Position numbers and translations under genes: made by a program. From the NCBI GenBank assembly GCA_002409625.1, contig DHNY01000010.1, positions 155,131 to 219,130 on the forward strand: DNA of 64,000 bases, in the 5' to 3' direction. Origin of the DNA: Anaerolineaceae bacterium UBA5404 (GTDB taxonomy: Bacteria; Chloroflexota; Anaerolineae; Anaerolineales; Anaerolineaceae). Within the stretch, counting starts at the first letter, position 1; every line of letters starts with the position of its first letter. Positions 44,687 to 52,280 of the stretch are shown here, piece after piece. The notes under the pieces are model-generated. The model did not search any database, was not told the DNA's origin, and was given only the letters and a program-made list of their open reading frames with translations.

Positions 44687-44834
44687 GACCATTAATAGCA
44701 TATTTTTTTTACTGATTCATAGATAATGCTGCCATTCTATTCTTGATTTAACTTAAATAGAATTGCTGTACAACACAACCGTTTTTAATTATTCTCCTGC
44801 ATGTAATCTAATTCGATTTTGCAACAAATTTCAC

Positions 44835-44863
44835 TTGATTATCGGGTAAAATGTAGGTATATT
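44835..44863 (+). promoter_or_regulatory. Promoter of the MarR-FakAB operon
   Basis: TTGATT (44835-44840), 17-bp spacer, TATATT (44858-44863). The operator that follows overlaps the expected transcript start. Confidence 0.65.
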
Positions 44864-44882
44864 TAGTTGCACTCTACAACTA
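44864..44882. promoter_or_regulatory. Candidate MarR operator (TAGTTG-N7-CAACTA)
   Basis: Perfect 6-bp inverted repeat with a 7-bp spacer starting directly at the end of the -10 box, 17 bp before the MarR-type regulator ATG. Position and symmetry fit autorepression by that regulator. Confidence 0.6.
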
Positions 44883-44898
44883 TAACAAGGAAAAACTA

Positions 44899-45363
44899 AT
44901 GTTAATATGCGATATTAGCACAACCCATAAATACGGAAAAATGTCATTGGATATTATGCTGGAACCATATTCTTTGTGCTGGCAAGAAATGGTTGTATTA
45001 CTTGCACTGGATGGGAAACCAGATTCATCTCAATCCCTCCTTACGGTTTTGCTTCAAACTGATAAAGGGAACGTCAGCAAACTACTTCACAAAATGGAAA
45101 AAAAGGCACTTTTATTCCGTAAGCCTGGAATACTTGATAAACGACAAAAGGATAATGTGTTAACTTATAAAGCCCAAAAGCTAATACCTGAAGTAAAAAA
45201 AGTTATGACGGAATGGGAGAGCTTTTGTTTTCGGGGACTTTCGCCAAAAGAAATTGAGTTATTCTCAAAAATAAGCCAGGTTGTTTTTAAAAACACAATG
45301 GATTTGATTGGATCTTCCATGGAAAATGCAATTACCGAAATAGATGAAATTCCTAATAAATAA
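44899..45363 (+). CDS. MarR-family transcriptional regulator
   Basis: 154 residues with a winged-helix layout: helices 1-2, recognition region SQSLLTVLLQTDKGNVSKLLHKMEKK and wing LFRKPGILDKRQKDNVLTY, then dimerisation helices at the end. AAGGA ribosome site. It heads the operon with the FakA-FakB fusion and the DUF1295 gene and has a likely operator overlapping its own promoter. By analogy with FabT, a MarR regulator of fatty-acid genes, the ligand could be an acyl derivative; that is inference from the neighbours. Confidence 0.82.
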   Translation: MLICDISTTHKYGKMSLDIMLEPYSLCWQEMVVLLALDGKPDSSQSLLTVLLQTDKGNVSKLLHKMEKKALLFRKPGILDKRQKDNVLTYKAQKLIPEVKKVMTEWESFCFRGLSPKEIELFSKISQVVFKNTMDLIGSSMENAITEIDEIPNK

Positions 45364-45406
45364 GTTTTTTAAAAAAAAATCATGTAAATCACAAGGAGTT
45401 TTTATA

Positions 45407-47191
45407 ATGGAAATGAGTATTTCTCCACAACAATTTCATAAAGCCTTGCTTAGCGGAGCTGTCGGCATTATTAATAAAAGGGAAGAACTCAATCGCATCA
45501 ATGGTTTTCCTGTGCCAGACAAAGACACAGGAAACAACTTGGGTTTTATGATGCAACATATTAGGAAACAATTACTACCAGCTTCAAATTTTAAAAATCT
45601 ATTAAACAAGTTAAGTGAGCTGTCGTTGATCGCTTCAAGAGGAAGTAGCGGTGCCATTTTTTCCCAATATTTTGCGGGATTTAAACGTGCTTACACGAAT
45701 TTGGAGGCGGAAATCAAGGAAGCTTTATCCTTAAAAGAATTGTTTTTGATGTTTTCTGAAGGTTACATCAACGCCTACCAATCATTGCAAAATCCCCGCG
45801 AAGGAACCATCTTAAGTGCAATGTATGGTTTTAAAGAAGGCTTTCATCACGCTGATGGAAAAGGAATCAAATTTGAATTAGCTAGTCAAACCGCTATGGA
45901 CAAATTACAACAGGCAGTTGAAGATAGTAGCAAAATTTTACCCCAACAAAAAGCGATGAAGGCACCAGATGCAGGCGCAATGGCTTTTTATTACTTCGCC
46001 GATGGTTTTCTCAGCTCATTAATGGACAAAGCACCGGTAGAAAACCAAACTTTTATGGATTTGCCGGAAATTGAGGAAAATGAAATGATCCATGCTGGAT
46101 CTGAGCCATACAAGTATCGGTTTTGTACTGAAGTTTTATTGGATCTGACGGACGATAAACCCATAAGTGAAAAGGTAAAGGCTGATTTAACCGCGCTTGG
46201 CGATACGCTGGTTGTATCTCAAGCAGGTCAATTGGCACGCATTCATTTACACACAAACAATGCTTCAAAAATGGTAGACCTTGTTGAAAACCTTGGCGTA
46301 CTAAGAGAGGTTAAAAGTGATGACATGAACATGCAACAAGCTTTGGCACAAACTCATCCCGGTAAGATTGCCCTGGTCACCGATTCGATTGCAGATGTTC
46401 CAGAAGAGTTACTAGGACCCCATGTTTACACCTTGCCCATTCATCTTATGGCTAATGGTGTTTCATACCAAGATAAGCGGACTATCTCATTTAGCAGGGT
46501 CAAAAAACTAGCAGGAAAACTAACCAGCAGTCAACTTAATTTGAGCGAAATTCAAAACTTTTTAGATCCTATTTTAAAGGCTTATGAACAAGTTTTGATT
46601 ATTACCGTTTCATCAAAAATGTCTGGTATTTATGCCCGTTGTGAAGAGTATTTAGTTGGAAAAAACACTACTGCTGTACGTTTAGTAGATTCAAAGCAAA
46701 ACTCTGGCGCGCAAGGGCTTTTAGTATTGCATGCTGCAAGACGATTGCAACAAGGCGCGAGTTTGCATGAGATTGCTGATGAATTAGAAAGTTTACGGGC
46801 TAGAACTAAAATATTAGTGGGTCTTCCAAATCTAAAAGCAATGATTGCATCCGGACGACTTAATACACGCATTGGTAACATGCTTCAAGCAATTGGCTTT
46901 TTACCACTCGTTACGATCAACCGCGCTGGCGAAGGAACAATTACCGGTATTTCATTTTCCCGCGACAGAAGCGATAAATTGATGATGCGAAAAATTCAAA
47001 AAAGTAATGTTGAATCATATGCTGTTGTGCACGTCAACGACGAAAAAAGAGCTTTGGATGCAGCACGCAAAATTGAACAAAGAATTGGCATGAAGCCCGA
47101 ATATGTTTGTGATATCTCATCAATTGTCGCAAATTTTTCAGGAGAAAACTCTTATGCGGTCGCATTCATTGAAAAGGAGAAATCAAAATGA
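45407..47191 (+). CDS. FakA-FakB fusion: DAK2 kinase plus DegV fatty-acid-binding protein
   Basis: 594 residues from ATG 45407 with AAGGAG upstream; a longer frame from 45344 has no ribosome site. Residues 1-200 are a DhaL/DAK2 ATP-binding domain (FPVPDKDTGNNLGFMM, ASRGSSGAIFSQYFAGF, AMKAPDAGAMAFYYFADGF). Residues about 225-310 match the middle FakA domain (YRFCTEVLLDL, GDTLVVSQAGQLARIHLHTNN). From about 322 a complete DegV/FakB fold follows (ALVTDSIADVPEELL, VLIITVSSKMSGIYA, GRLNTRIGNMLQAIGFLPL). In Firmicutes FakA and FakB are separate proteins that phosphorylate exogenous fatty acids; here both halves share one chain. Confidence 0.88.
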   Translation: MEMSISPQQFHKALLSGAVGIINKREELNRINGFPVPDKDTGNNLGFMMQHIRKQLLPASNFKNLLNKLSELSLIASRGSSGAIFSQYFAGFKRAYTNLEAEIKEALSLKELFLMFSEGYINAYQSLQNPREGTILSAMYGFKEGFHHADGKGIKFELASQTAMDKLQQAVEDSSKILPQQKAMKAPDAGAMAFYYFADGFLSSLMDKAPVENQTFMDLPEIEENEMIHAGSEPYKYRFCTEVLLDLTDDKPISEKVKADLTALGDTLVVSQAGQLARIHLHTNNASKMVDLVENLGVLREVKSDDMNMQQALAQTHPGKIALVTDSIADVPEELLGPHVYTLPIHLMANGVSYQDKRTISFSRVKKLAGKLTSSQLNLSEIQNFLDPILKAYEQVLIITVSSKMSGIYARCEEYLVGKNTTAVRLVDSKQNSGAQGLLVLHAARRLQQGASLHEIADELESLRARTKILVGLPNLKAMIASGRLNTRIGNMLQAIGFLPLVTINRAGEGTITGISFSRDRSDKLMMRKIQKSNVESYAVVHVNDEKRALDAARKIEQRIGMKPEYVCDISSIVANFSGENSYAVAFIEKEKSK

Positions 47192-47961
47192 ATCATTACT
47201 TAATTGTTTATGCAATCCTATTTGTATACTTCTGTATTGCATTTTTTATTGGGAAACATGCGAAAAAACACGATATTATCGATATATTCTGGGGTCTTGG
47301 ATTTGTTATTTCAGGATTAATTTCCTGGTTACTTGGCACAAAATCAATACCTGGATCTATAATAACAATCCTTACTGCCATATGGGGCATCAGGCTAACT
47401 TGGCATTTAGCTCGACGCAACATCGGTAAGATGGAAGATTTTCGTTATCAGGATATGCGGAAGCGATGGAAAAATAACTTCGAGTTAAACATGTTTTTCC
47501 GCATGTATATGTTCCAATTTGTGTTAAATGCGATTATTGGCTTCCCCATAGTTTTTACAAATCTCGAAGTTACAAAGCCATCATTCAATCTTATGCTCTA
47601 TATCGGAATTGGAGTTTGGCTGATTGGTTTCATTTTTGAAGTAGTTGGTGACGAGCAATTAAGGCAATTTAAATCCAAACCAGAAAACAAAGGGAAACTC
47701 ATTACTACGGGACTTTGGGCATGGACCCGGCATCCAAATTACTTTGGCGAGTCATTAATTTGGTGGGGGATTTTCGCCATAAGTTTAAGCGTGGACTATA
47801 CGCGGTTTTGGTTGATTATTAGTCCTTTGATAATCACAATCTTTTTATTTTTTGTCTCTGGCGTGCCTTTGCTCGAAAAGAAATATGAAGGACGTGTGGA
47901 TTGGGAAGCTTACAAAAAACAAACCAGCAAATTTTTCCCTTTTCCTCCCAAAAAAAGATAA
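47188..47961 (+). CDS. DUF1295 membrane enzyme (steroid 5-alpha-reductase-like)
   Basis: 257 residues with six to seven spans. The C-terminal core KSKPENKGKLITTGLWAWTRHPNYFGESLIWWG is the NAD(P)-binding-type motif shared by DUF1295, isoprenylcysteine methyltransferases and sterol reductases. Likely an integral membrane reductase or methyltransferase acting on a lipid. The start overlaps the FakA-FakB stop (ATGA), so it belongs to the lipid-related operon. Substrate unknown. Confidence 0.82.
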   Translation: MNHYLIVYAILFVYFCIAFFIGKHAKKHDIIDIFWGLGFVISGLISWLLGTKSIPGSIITILTAIWGIRLTWHLARRNIGKMEDFRYQDMRKRWKNNFELNMFFRMYMFQFVLNAIIGFPIVFTNLEVTKPSFNLMLYIGIGVWLIGFIFEVVGDEQLRQFKSKPENKGKLITTGLWAWTRHPNYFGESLIWWGIFAISLSVDYTRFWLIISPLIITIFLFFVSGVPLLEKKYEGRVDWEAYKKQTSKFFPFPPKKR

Positions 47962-48000
47962 TTTCGTTAATTGTTTTTTCCTGTTTGCCACTTTAAAGAC

Positions 48001-48025
48001 AAAATGCCATGTTTCATGGCATTTT
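48001..48025. terminator. Bidirectional terminator between DUF1295 gene and tmRNA
   Basis: AAAATGCCATG / CATGGCATTTT, 11-bp stem with a three-base loop and T-tracts on both strands; ends the plus-strand operon and the minus-strand tmRNA. Confidence 0.8.
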
Positions 48026-48029
48026 TTAG

Positions 48030-48426
48030 TGGAGATGGCGGGAGTCGAACCCGCGTCCGAAAGATTAGACTCTCGAATATCTACGAGCGTAGTCAGTTAT
48101 TAGGTTTAGTTTGATGCAATCTAACTGACTGAATAAACATCAAACGATCCGTTTGAGCCCTAAAGCCCTCTTTTGCTTAGCTCACGGATAGCTAAGCAGC
48201 ATTCTGACTTTTATGACATCTTTACCGCGACCGGTCAGACAAACGGTCCCGGGAGACGTGACCTCAGCTTTGGAGGTCAGCCACCTTCAGTTTCGCTTAT
48301 GCAGCGAGAGGAAGAGTAGCGTAGCTTGTGCGATTGGCACTTGTTGTTTTGTACTGATTTTACGAGGTCGGTACCTCTCGGCTCGCAATCCGGAACCAGC
48401 CTCTCCCGTCGAGACCTGGCATCCCC
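48030..48426 (-). ncRNA. ssrA: tmRNA (trans-translation)
   Basis: Minus-strand RNA of 397 nt with a tRNA-like end: 5' GGGGATG pairs with 3' CATCTCC, and the T arm reads GCGGG-TTCGACT-CCCGC. The reading frame inside ends GCTGCATAA; read from a GCC resume codon it gives the tag ANRTSYATLPLAA. Pseudoknot-like repeats follow (GACCTCC..GGAGGTC, GCTTAGCTATCCGTGAGCTAAGC). Releases stalled ribosomes with SmpB, which is not in this window. A TATAAT box lies at 48437-48442 on the same strand. Confidence 0.95.
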
Positions 48427-48436
48427 TTGCTCAATT

Positions 48437-48442
48437 ATTATA
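48437..48442 (-). promoter_or_regulatory. -10 box of tmRNA
   Basis: Perfect TATAAT on the minus strand, about ten bases before the tmRNA 5' end. Confidence 0.6.
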
Positions 48443-48457
48443 CATCATTTAAGTTGA

Positions 48458-48483
48458 AAAATCCCCTCCGGAGAGGGGATTTT
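48458..48483 (-). terminator. Terminator of the ABC sugar-importer operon
   Basis: AAAATCCCCTC / GAGGGGATTTT, 11-bp perfect stem with a 4-base loop, just after the substrate-binding-protein stop. Confidence 0.85.
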
Positions 48484-48504
48484 ATTAACTTTCTCTTAGA
48501 ACGA

Positions 48505-49872
48505 TTATTCTTCGATATTAAGTTGTTCGAGTTGTTCGTTAAGAATACCGTTAGCGGTTGTGTTGAGAGCAGTCATAACTGCAGTCACATCATTGGTCGG
48601 ATCTTCGATCATGGTTGCCATGGCTTTGTTCATTTCCTCACGGATAGGATCGTAGCCAGGAACAGCAGGTTCGAATGTACCGTATTGGATCAATTCCCAA
48701 GCGGTCTTGTACTGAGGATAGGTCTCAAAGAAATCGGTCATCTTGTCTGCAACGCTCTTGCGCACAGGGAAGTATTGGGTTTCTTTTGCCCAGTAAACCT
48801 GAACGTCAGGGCTGGTGTAATACTTGAGGAAGATCCAAGCAGCCAGTTCGCGCTCGTGGGTTGATTTGGGGATGCTAACGCTTGCACCGTAAATATTGGC
48901 TTTGATCTTGCCAGTGTTGGGCAATGGGGCAACGTCCCATTCCATTTCGCCAACGCCTTCTTCAATGGCCTGTGGGTAATAAATACCGAGACCAGAGCTT
49001 GAAGCGACGGTGAAGAGGGATTTACCAGCACCAAATTGGACCTGATCGTTGTATCCATCAACAATGCGAACACAACCTTCAGCTGCCAAGCTTTGGAGGA
49101 AGGTCATGGCAGCAATAGCTTCTTTGCTGTCAAATTGGAATTGATTGGCTTTCGTATTATAGATGTCGCCACCAAAAGCAAAGACCCAGCTGGCCATGTT
49201 GGATGCATCCATGCGCATTGCCATACCAGTTGATTCGGCGTCGCCAGTGCCCTTTGAGAAGGGTTGTTCAACAGCTTTACATGCCATTTCTTTGAATTGC
49301 TCAGGGGTCTTGGGTGCACCCTCGTAGCCCATTTCTTTCAGCCATTCGAGGTTGGTGTACATAACTTCCATTGAGCGGTTTGGAGCGATACCAAGGCGTT
49401 GGTTGTCATACAAGGAGTATACATCCTGCGCAAAGAAGGCTTCCAGGTAGTCACCTTTGTCTTGTTTGCTGAGACCAAACTTAGGATCGTCGATAATGGT
49501 GTTCATATCGAAAATTGCGTCTGCCAATTGGTACATCGCAATTTGGTTTTGGTAACCGACAACAATGTCAGGAACATCAGTTGTGTTCAAAACAGTCATC
49601 ATCTTGGTGTAGATTTCAGAGTAGCGACCAGCAACTTCGGCGTTAACAGTGATGCCATACTCGTTTGTTTTGTTGAAATCGTCAACGATTTTATTCAACA
49701 CTTTTTCGCGATCGCCACTATGATTGTGCCAGAAAGTGATTTCTTTGGCAGGTGTAATGTCTGTCCAATCAATCTTTTCTGTCTTAGTGGATTCGCCACC
49801 AGCACCACAAGCACTGAGGACGAAAGCTGCGATGAGCATCATCGCAATTACGATAAAAACTTTTCTTCTCAT
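48505..49872 (-). CDS. Carbohydrate ABC transporter substrate-binding lipoprotein
   Basis: 455 residues of the MalE/UgpB type (SBP family 1). The signal ends at LSAC with lipid Cys22. The first domain contains ITFWHNHSGDREKVLNKIVDDFN; mid-protein has AAMTFLQSLAAEGC, and the end has AAWIFLKYYTSPDVQVYWA. It captures an unknown sugar or glycerol-phosphodiester outside the membrane. The last of three cotranscribed genes (permeases upstream). A GGAGG site lies 12 bases before the ATG, a rather long spacing. Confidence 0.9.
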   Translation of the reverse strand: MRRKVFIVIAMMLIAAFVLSACGAGGESTKTEKIDWTDITPAKEITFWHNHSGDREKVLNKIVDDFNKTNEYGITVNAEVAGRYSEIYTKMMTVLNTTDVPDIVVGYQNQIAMYQLADAIFDMNTIIDDPKFGLSKQDKGDYLEAFFAQDVYSLYDNQRLGIAPNRSMEVMYTNLEWLKEMGYEGAPKTPEQFKEMACKAVEQPFSKGTGDAESTGMAMRMDASNMASWVFAFGGDIYNTKANQFQFDSKEAIAAMTFLQSLAAEGCVRIVDGYNDQVQFGAGKSLFTVASSSGLGIYYPQAIEEGVGEMEWDVAPLPNTGKIKANIYGASVSIPKSTHERELAAWIFLKYYTSPDVQVYWAKETQYFPVRKSVADKMTDFFETYPQYKTAWELIQYGTFEPAVPGYDPIREEMNKAMATMIEDPTNDVTAVMTALNTTANGILNEQLEQLNIEE

Positions 49873-49950
49873 GTTAATTCAGAACCTCCGTTTGAACGTA
49901 GAAAATTTGCAAACAGGCTAATGGTTTACCTGTCTGTTTACAATTATACT

Positions 49951-50835
49951 CTATCCTTTTAGCCCAGTCGTTGCAATGCCTTGTGTGAACTGTTTTTGCG
50001 TAAAGATATAGAGGATGATGATCGGTATTAAACTGATCACCGCACCTGCCATCAAAAGCTGCGTTTCTGTGCCTGCTTCTGAGACAAAGTTGTACAAGCC
50101 TACCATCAAGGTCCGCCATTTTCTTCCAGAAACAATAAGCGGCCATGAGAAGGCATTCCAAGCACCAGTAAAAGCGAAAAGTATCACCGTAACAATAGGT
50201 GCCGTGCTAATTGGCAAGACAATTTGGGTTAGGAAACGCATATGTCCTGCACCGTCGATGCGTGCCGCATCCCAAAGCTCATTCGGCACTTGTTGGAAAA
50301 ATTGTCTTAACAAGAAAATGCTAAAGGCATTCGCGATAAACGGAATGGTTAAGACCCAAAAGGTATCATTCCAGTTACCCCAAGGAATGATTTGTCCTCT
50401 AATCATGAATAAGTTTGGAATGAGGGTTACTGATTCTGGCACCATCATGGTTGCCAGGAATAAGGTGAAAACCACCTCCCTGCCAGGGAACTTAATGCGG
50501 GCAAAAGCGTAAGCCGCCAGAATAGAGGTAATCAACAAACCCACAATCGTACCCAGGGTAACCCAGGTGCTGTTCAGAAAATACTCGCCGAAACGTGCAC
50601 GGCTCCAGGCTTCAACATAGTTTTCCCATTGTGGCGCGGCAGGCAACCACCGAATCTGTAAGGTCTCGCCCAAGGTCATCAAAGATTGAGAAATCATCCA
50701 AAAGAATGGGAACAAACTAACAAGCGCGCCCACAGTTAATACGACATAAATCATTACTTTGCCGATAATGCGGGCTACTGGATTTGTCTTTCTAATTGTA
50801 CCGATGTGTTGTGTCAGAACATCTTGATTAGCCAT
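49951..50835 (-). CDS. Carbohydrate ABC transporter permease (MalG type)
   Basis: 294 residues with six spans. The EAA loop that contacts the ATPase is ELWDAARIDGAGHMRFLTQIVLP near residue 190. Starts MANQDVLTQHIG and overlaps the upstream permease by eight bases. Pairs with the MalF-type permease as the channel; partner ATPase is encoded elsewhere. Confidence 0.92.
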   Translation of the reverse strand: MANQDVLTQHIGTIRKTNPVARIIGKVMIYVVLTVGALVSLFPFFWMISQSLMTLGETLQIRWLPAAPQWENYVEAWSRARFGEYFLNSTWVTLGTIVGLLITSILAAYAFARIKFPGREVVFTLFLATMMVPESVTLIPNLFMIRGQIIPWGNWNDTFWVLTIPFIANAFSIFLLRQFFQQVPNELWDAARIDGAGHMRFLTQIVLPISTAPIVTVILFAFTGAWNAFSWPLIVSGRKWRTLMVGLYNFVSEAGTETQLLMAGAVISLIPIIILYIFTQKQFTQGIATTGLKG

Positions 50836-52063
50836 AGAAAACCCTTTCTGCCATGAGTTTGTTTTGGATGAAAGTTAAGCCAAGGATAATCAGGAAAAGC
50901 ACCATGGACATCGCCGTTGCCCTTCCAAATTGAGAGAACTTATAGAACCGTTCAAAGATATAAACACTCGCGGTCACCACCGAGTCCCCTGCTGATGGGA
51001 GTTTGAGCACATAAATGTGGTTGAATGCCTTGAACGTACCAATCAGCGAAATAAGTGTCAGGTAAAAAGTGATGGGTGAAAGGTAGGGTATGGTAATGTT
51101 TTTGAAGAGCTGCCATTTTGTAGCACCATCAATTTCAGCAGCTTCATAGACTTCTTTTGGAATGTTTCCTAAACCGCTCAAAAAGATGACGACGTTATAG
51201 CCAACAAAAGACCAGATACCAAAAATCATGATGACAATCAGCGCCAGGCTTGGTCCAGCCCAAAAACCTTCAATGTTGAACCCTAATAACTGCATAATGG
51301 GTTTGCTTTCAAAACGCCATTTGAGAGGGTCCATTCCAAACAACTTGATAAATCGGTTGGCAATGGAGTAAGCCTCACGATTGAAAATAATGCGGAAAAT
51401 AACAGAGGTGGTTACCGCGGGCGTAATGTAAGGCAGGAAGTACAAAAGCCTAAAGCCTTCTTTAAACTTGATGTTTTGGTACAACAAATACGCGATTACA
51501 ATGCCAATAATGATCTGGGTTGGCACAGTTCCTAAGGCATAATAAAGGGTATTAACCAGGGATTGCAAGAAGGATTTATCACCCGTCTCCATCATCGCGC
51601 TCCAACCCTTTGAAAAAAGCACACCTGCGATGGCGGCAATACCCAGAAATACCAGCCAACTATATTTGCTGAATTCATTCTTGGCTTTTTCTATTCGCCC
51701 TTGCACGATGAAGGCAATGATCAAGATGACCACACCGCCCAAAACCCAATAGAGGTTTTCCCATGAACCGAAAATTTCCAGGTAGTTCCTAAAGCCGATA
51801 AAGGCGCCTTTTCTGACATTCCAGTTAATTAAGGACATATAAAAGGCATACCCGATTGGGAACAGTCCAAACAGGAAGATGATGATCAACGCAGGGGTAA
51901 TAAACGAGTAAGCGGTGACTAAATCTACTACTCTTTGGAAGCCTAAGCCTCTTTTTGGCTGTTTTTCTGTATTATCGGGAACAGGATACTCAGATCGGTC
52001 TAGATGAGAACTCTCGTTTGCATCGATAGATTCTTGGGGTTCATTTTGTTTGGGTACTTCCAC
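50828..52063 (-). CDS. Carbohydrate ABC transporter permease (MalF type, expanded)
   Basis: 411 residues, longer than the usual 290-320. A hydrophilic N-terminal tail of about 35 residues precedes span 1. Between spans 1 and the core permease lies an insertion with two extra spans (LYWVLGGVVILIIAFIV and YSWLVFLGIAAIAGVLF). The EAA loop is EVYEAAEIDGATKWQLFKNITIP. Start is GTG 52063 with GAGG five bases upstream. First gene of the importer operon; no ATPase gene follows. Confidence 0.88.
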   Translation of the reverse strand: MEVPKQNEPQESIDANESSHLDRSEYPVPDNTEKQPKRGLGFQRVVDLVTAYSFITPALIIIFLFGLFPIGYAFYMSLINWNVRKGAFIGFRNYLEIFGSWENLYWVLGGVVILIIAFIVQGRIEKAKNEFSKYSWLVFLGIAAIAGVLFSKGWSAMMETGDKSFLQSLVNTLYYALGTVPTQIIIGIVIAYLLYQNIKFKEGFRLLYFLPYITPAVTTSVIFRIIFNREAYSIANRFIKLFGMDPLKWRFESKPIMQLLGFNIEGFWAGPSLALIVIMIFGIWSFVGYNVVIFLSGLGNIPKEVYEAAEIDGATKWQLFKNITIPYLSPITFYLTLISLIGTFKAFNHIYVLKLPSAGDSVVTASVYIFERFYKFSQFGRATAMSMVLFLIILGLTFIQNKLMAERVFYG

Positions 52064-52236
52064 TAAAACCTCACTCCTCTAAGAATTCAGGTTATATGAA
52101 TTACTGCCAATCATTTTACTCGAAAAACAAGCAGAAAAAGCAAAATCGTTGAATTTGCATTCCTTTTGTTTTCCGCTTCGTGTTTATTGTACATCATCAT
52201 AACAAGATTTTTAGGATTTTGTTGATTTTTGCTCTT

Positions 52237-52251
52237 AATCGTTAAACGATT
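52237..52251. promoter_or_regulatory. Inverted repeat, candidate operator of the importer operon
   Basis: AATCGTT-A-AACGATT, a perfect 7-bp palindrome with one central base, about 175 bp before the permease start and just past the stop of the nuclease-like gene. A half copy (AAATCGTT) lies near 52143. Size and position fit a LacI-type sugar regulator; no such regulator is in view. Confidence 0.35.
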
Positions 52252-52280
52252 TTGTACGAAATGCGGTTTTAAAAGGTATG

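Noticed and set aside
45344..45406. Upstream start at 45344 for the FakA-FakB fusion
   Set aside because: No ribosome site, overlaps the MarR gene and encodes a Lys-rich stretch; ATG 45407 has AAGGAG at good spacing.
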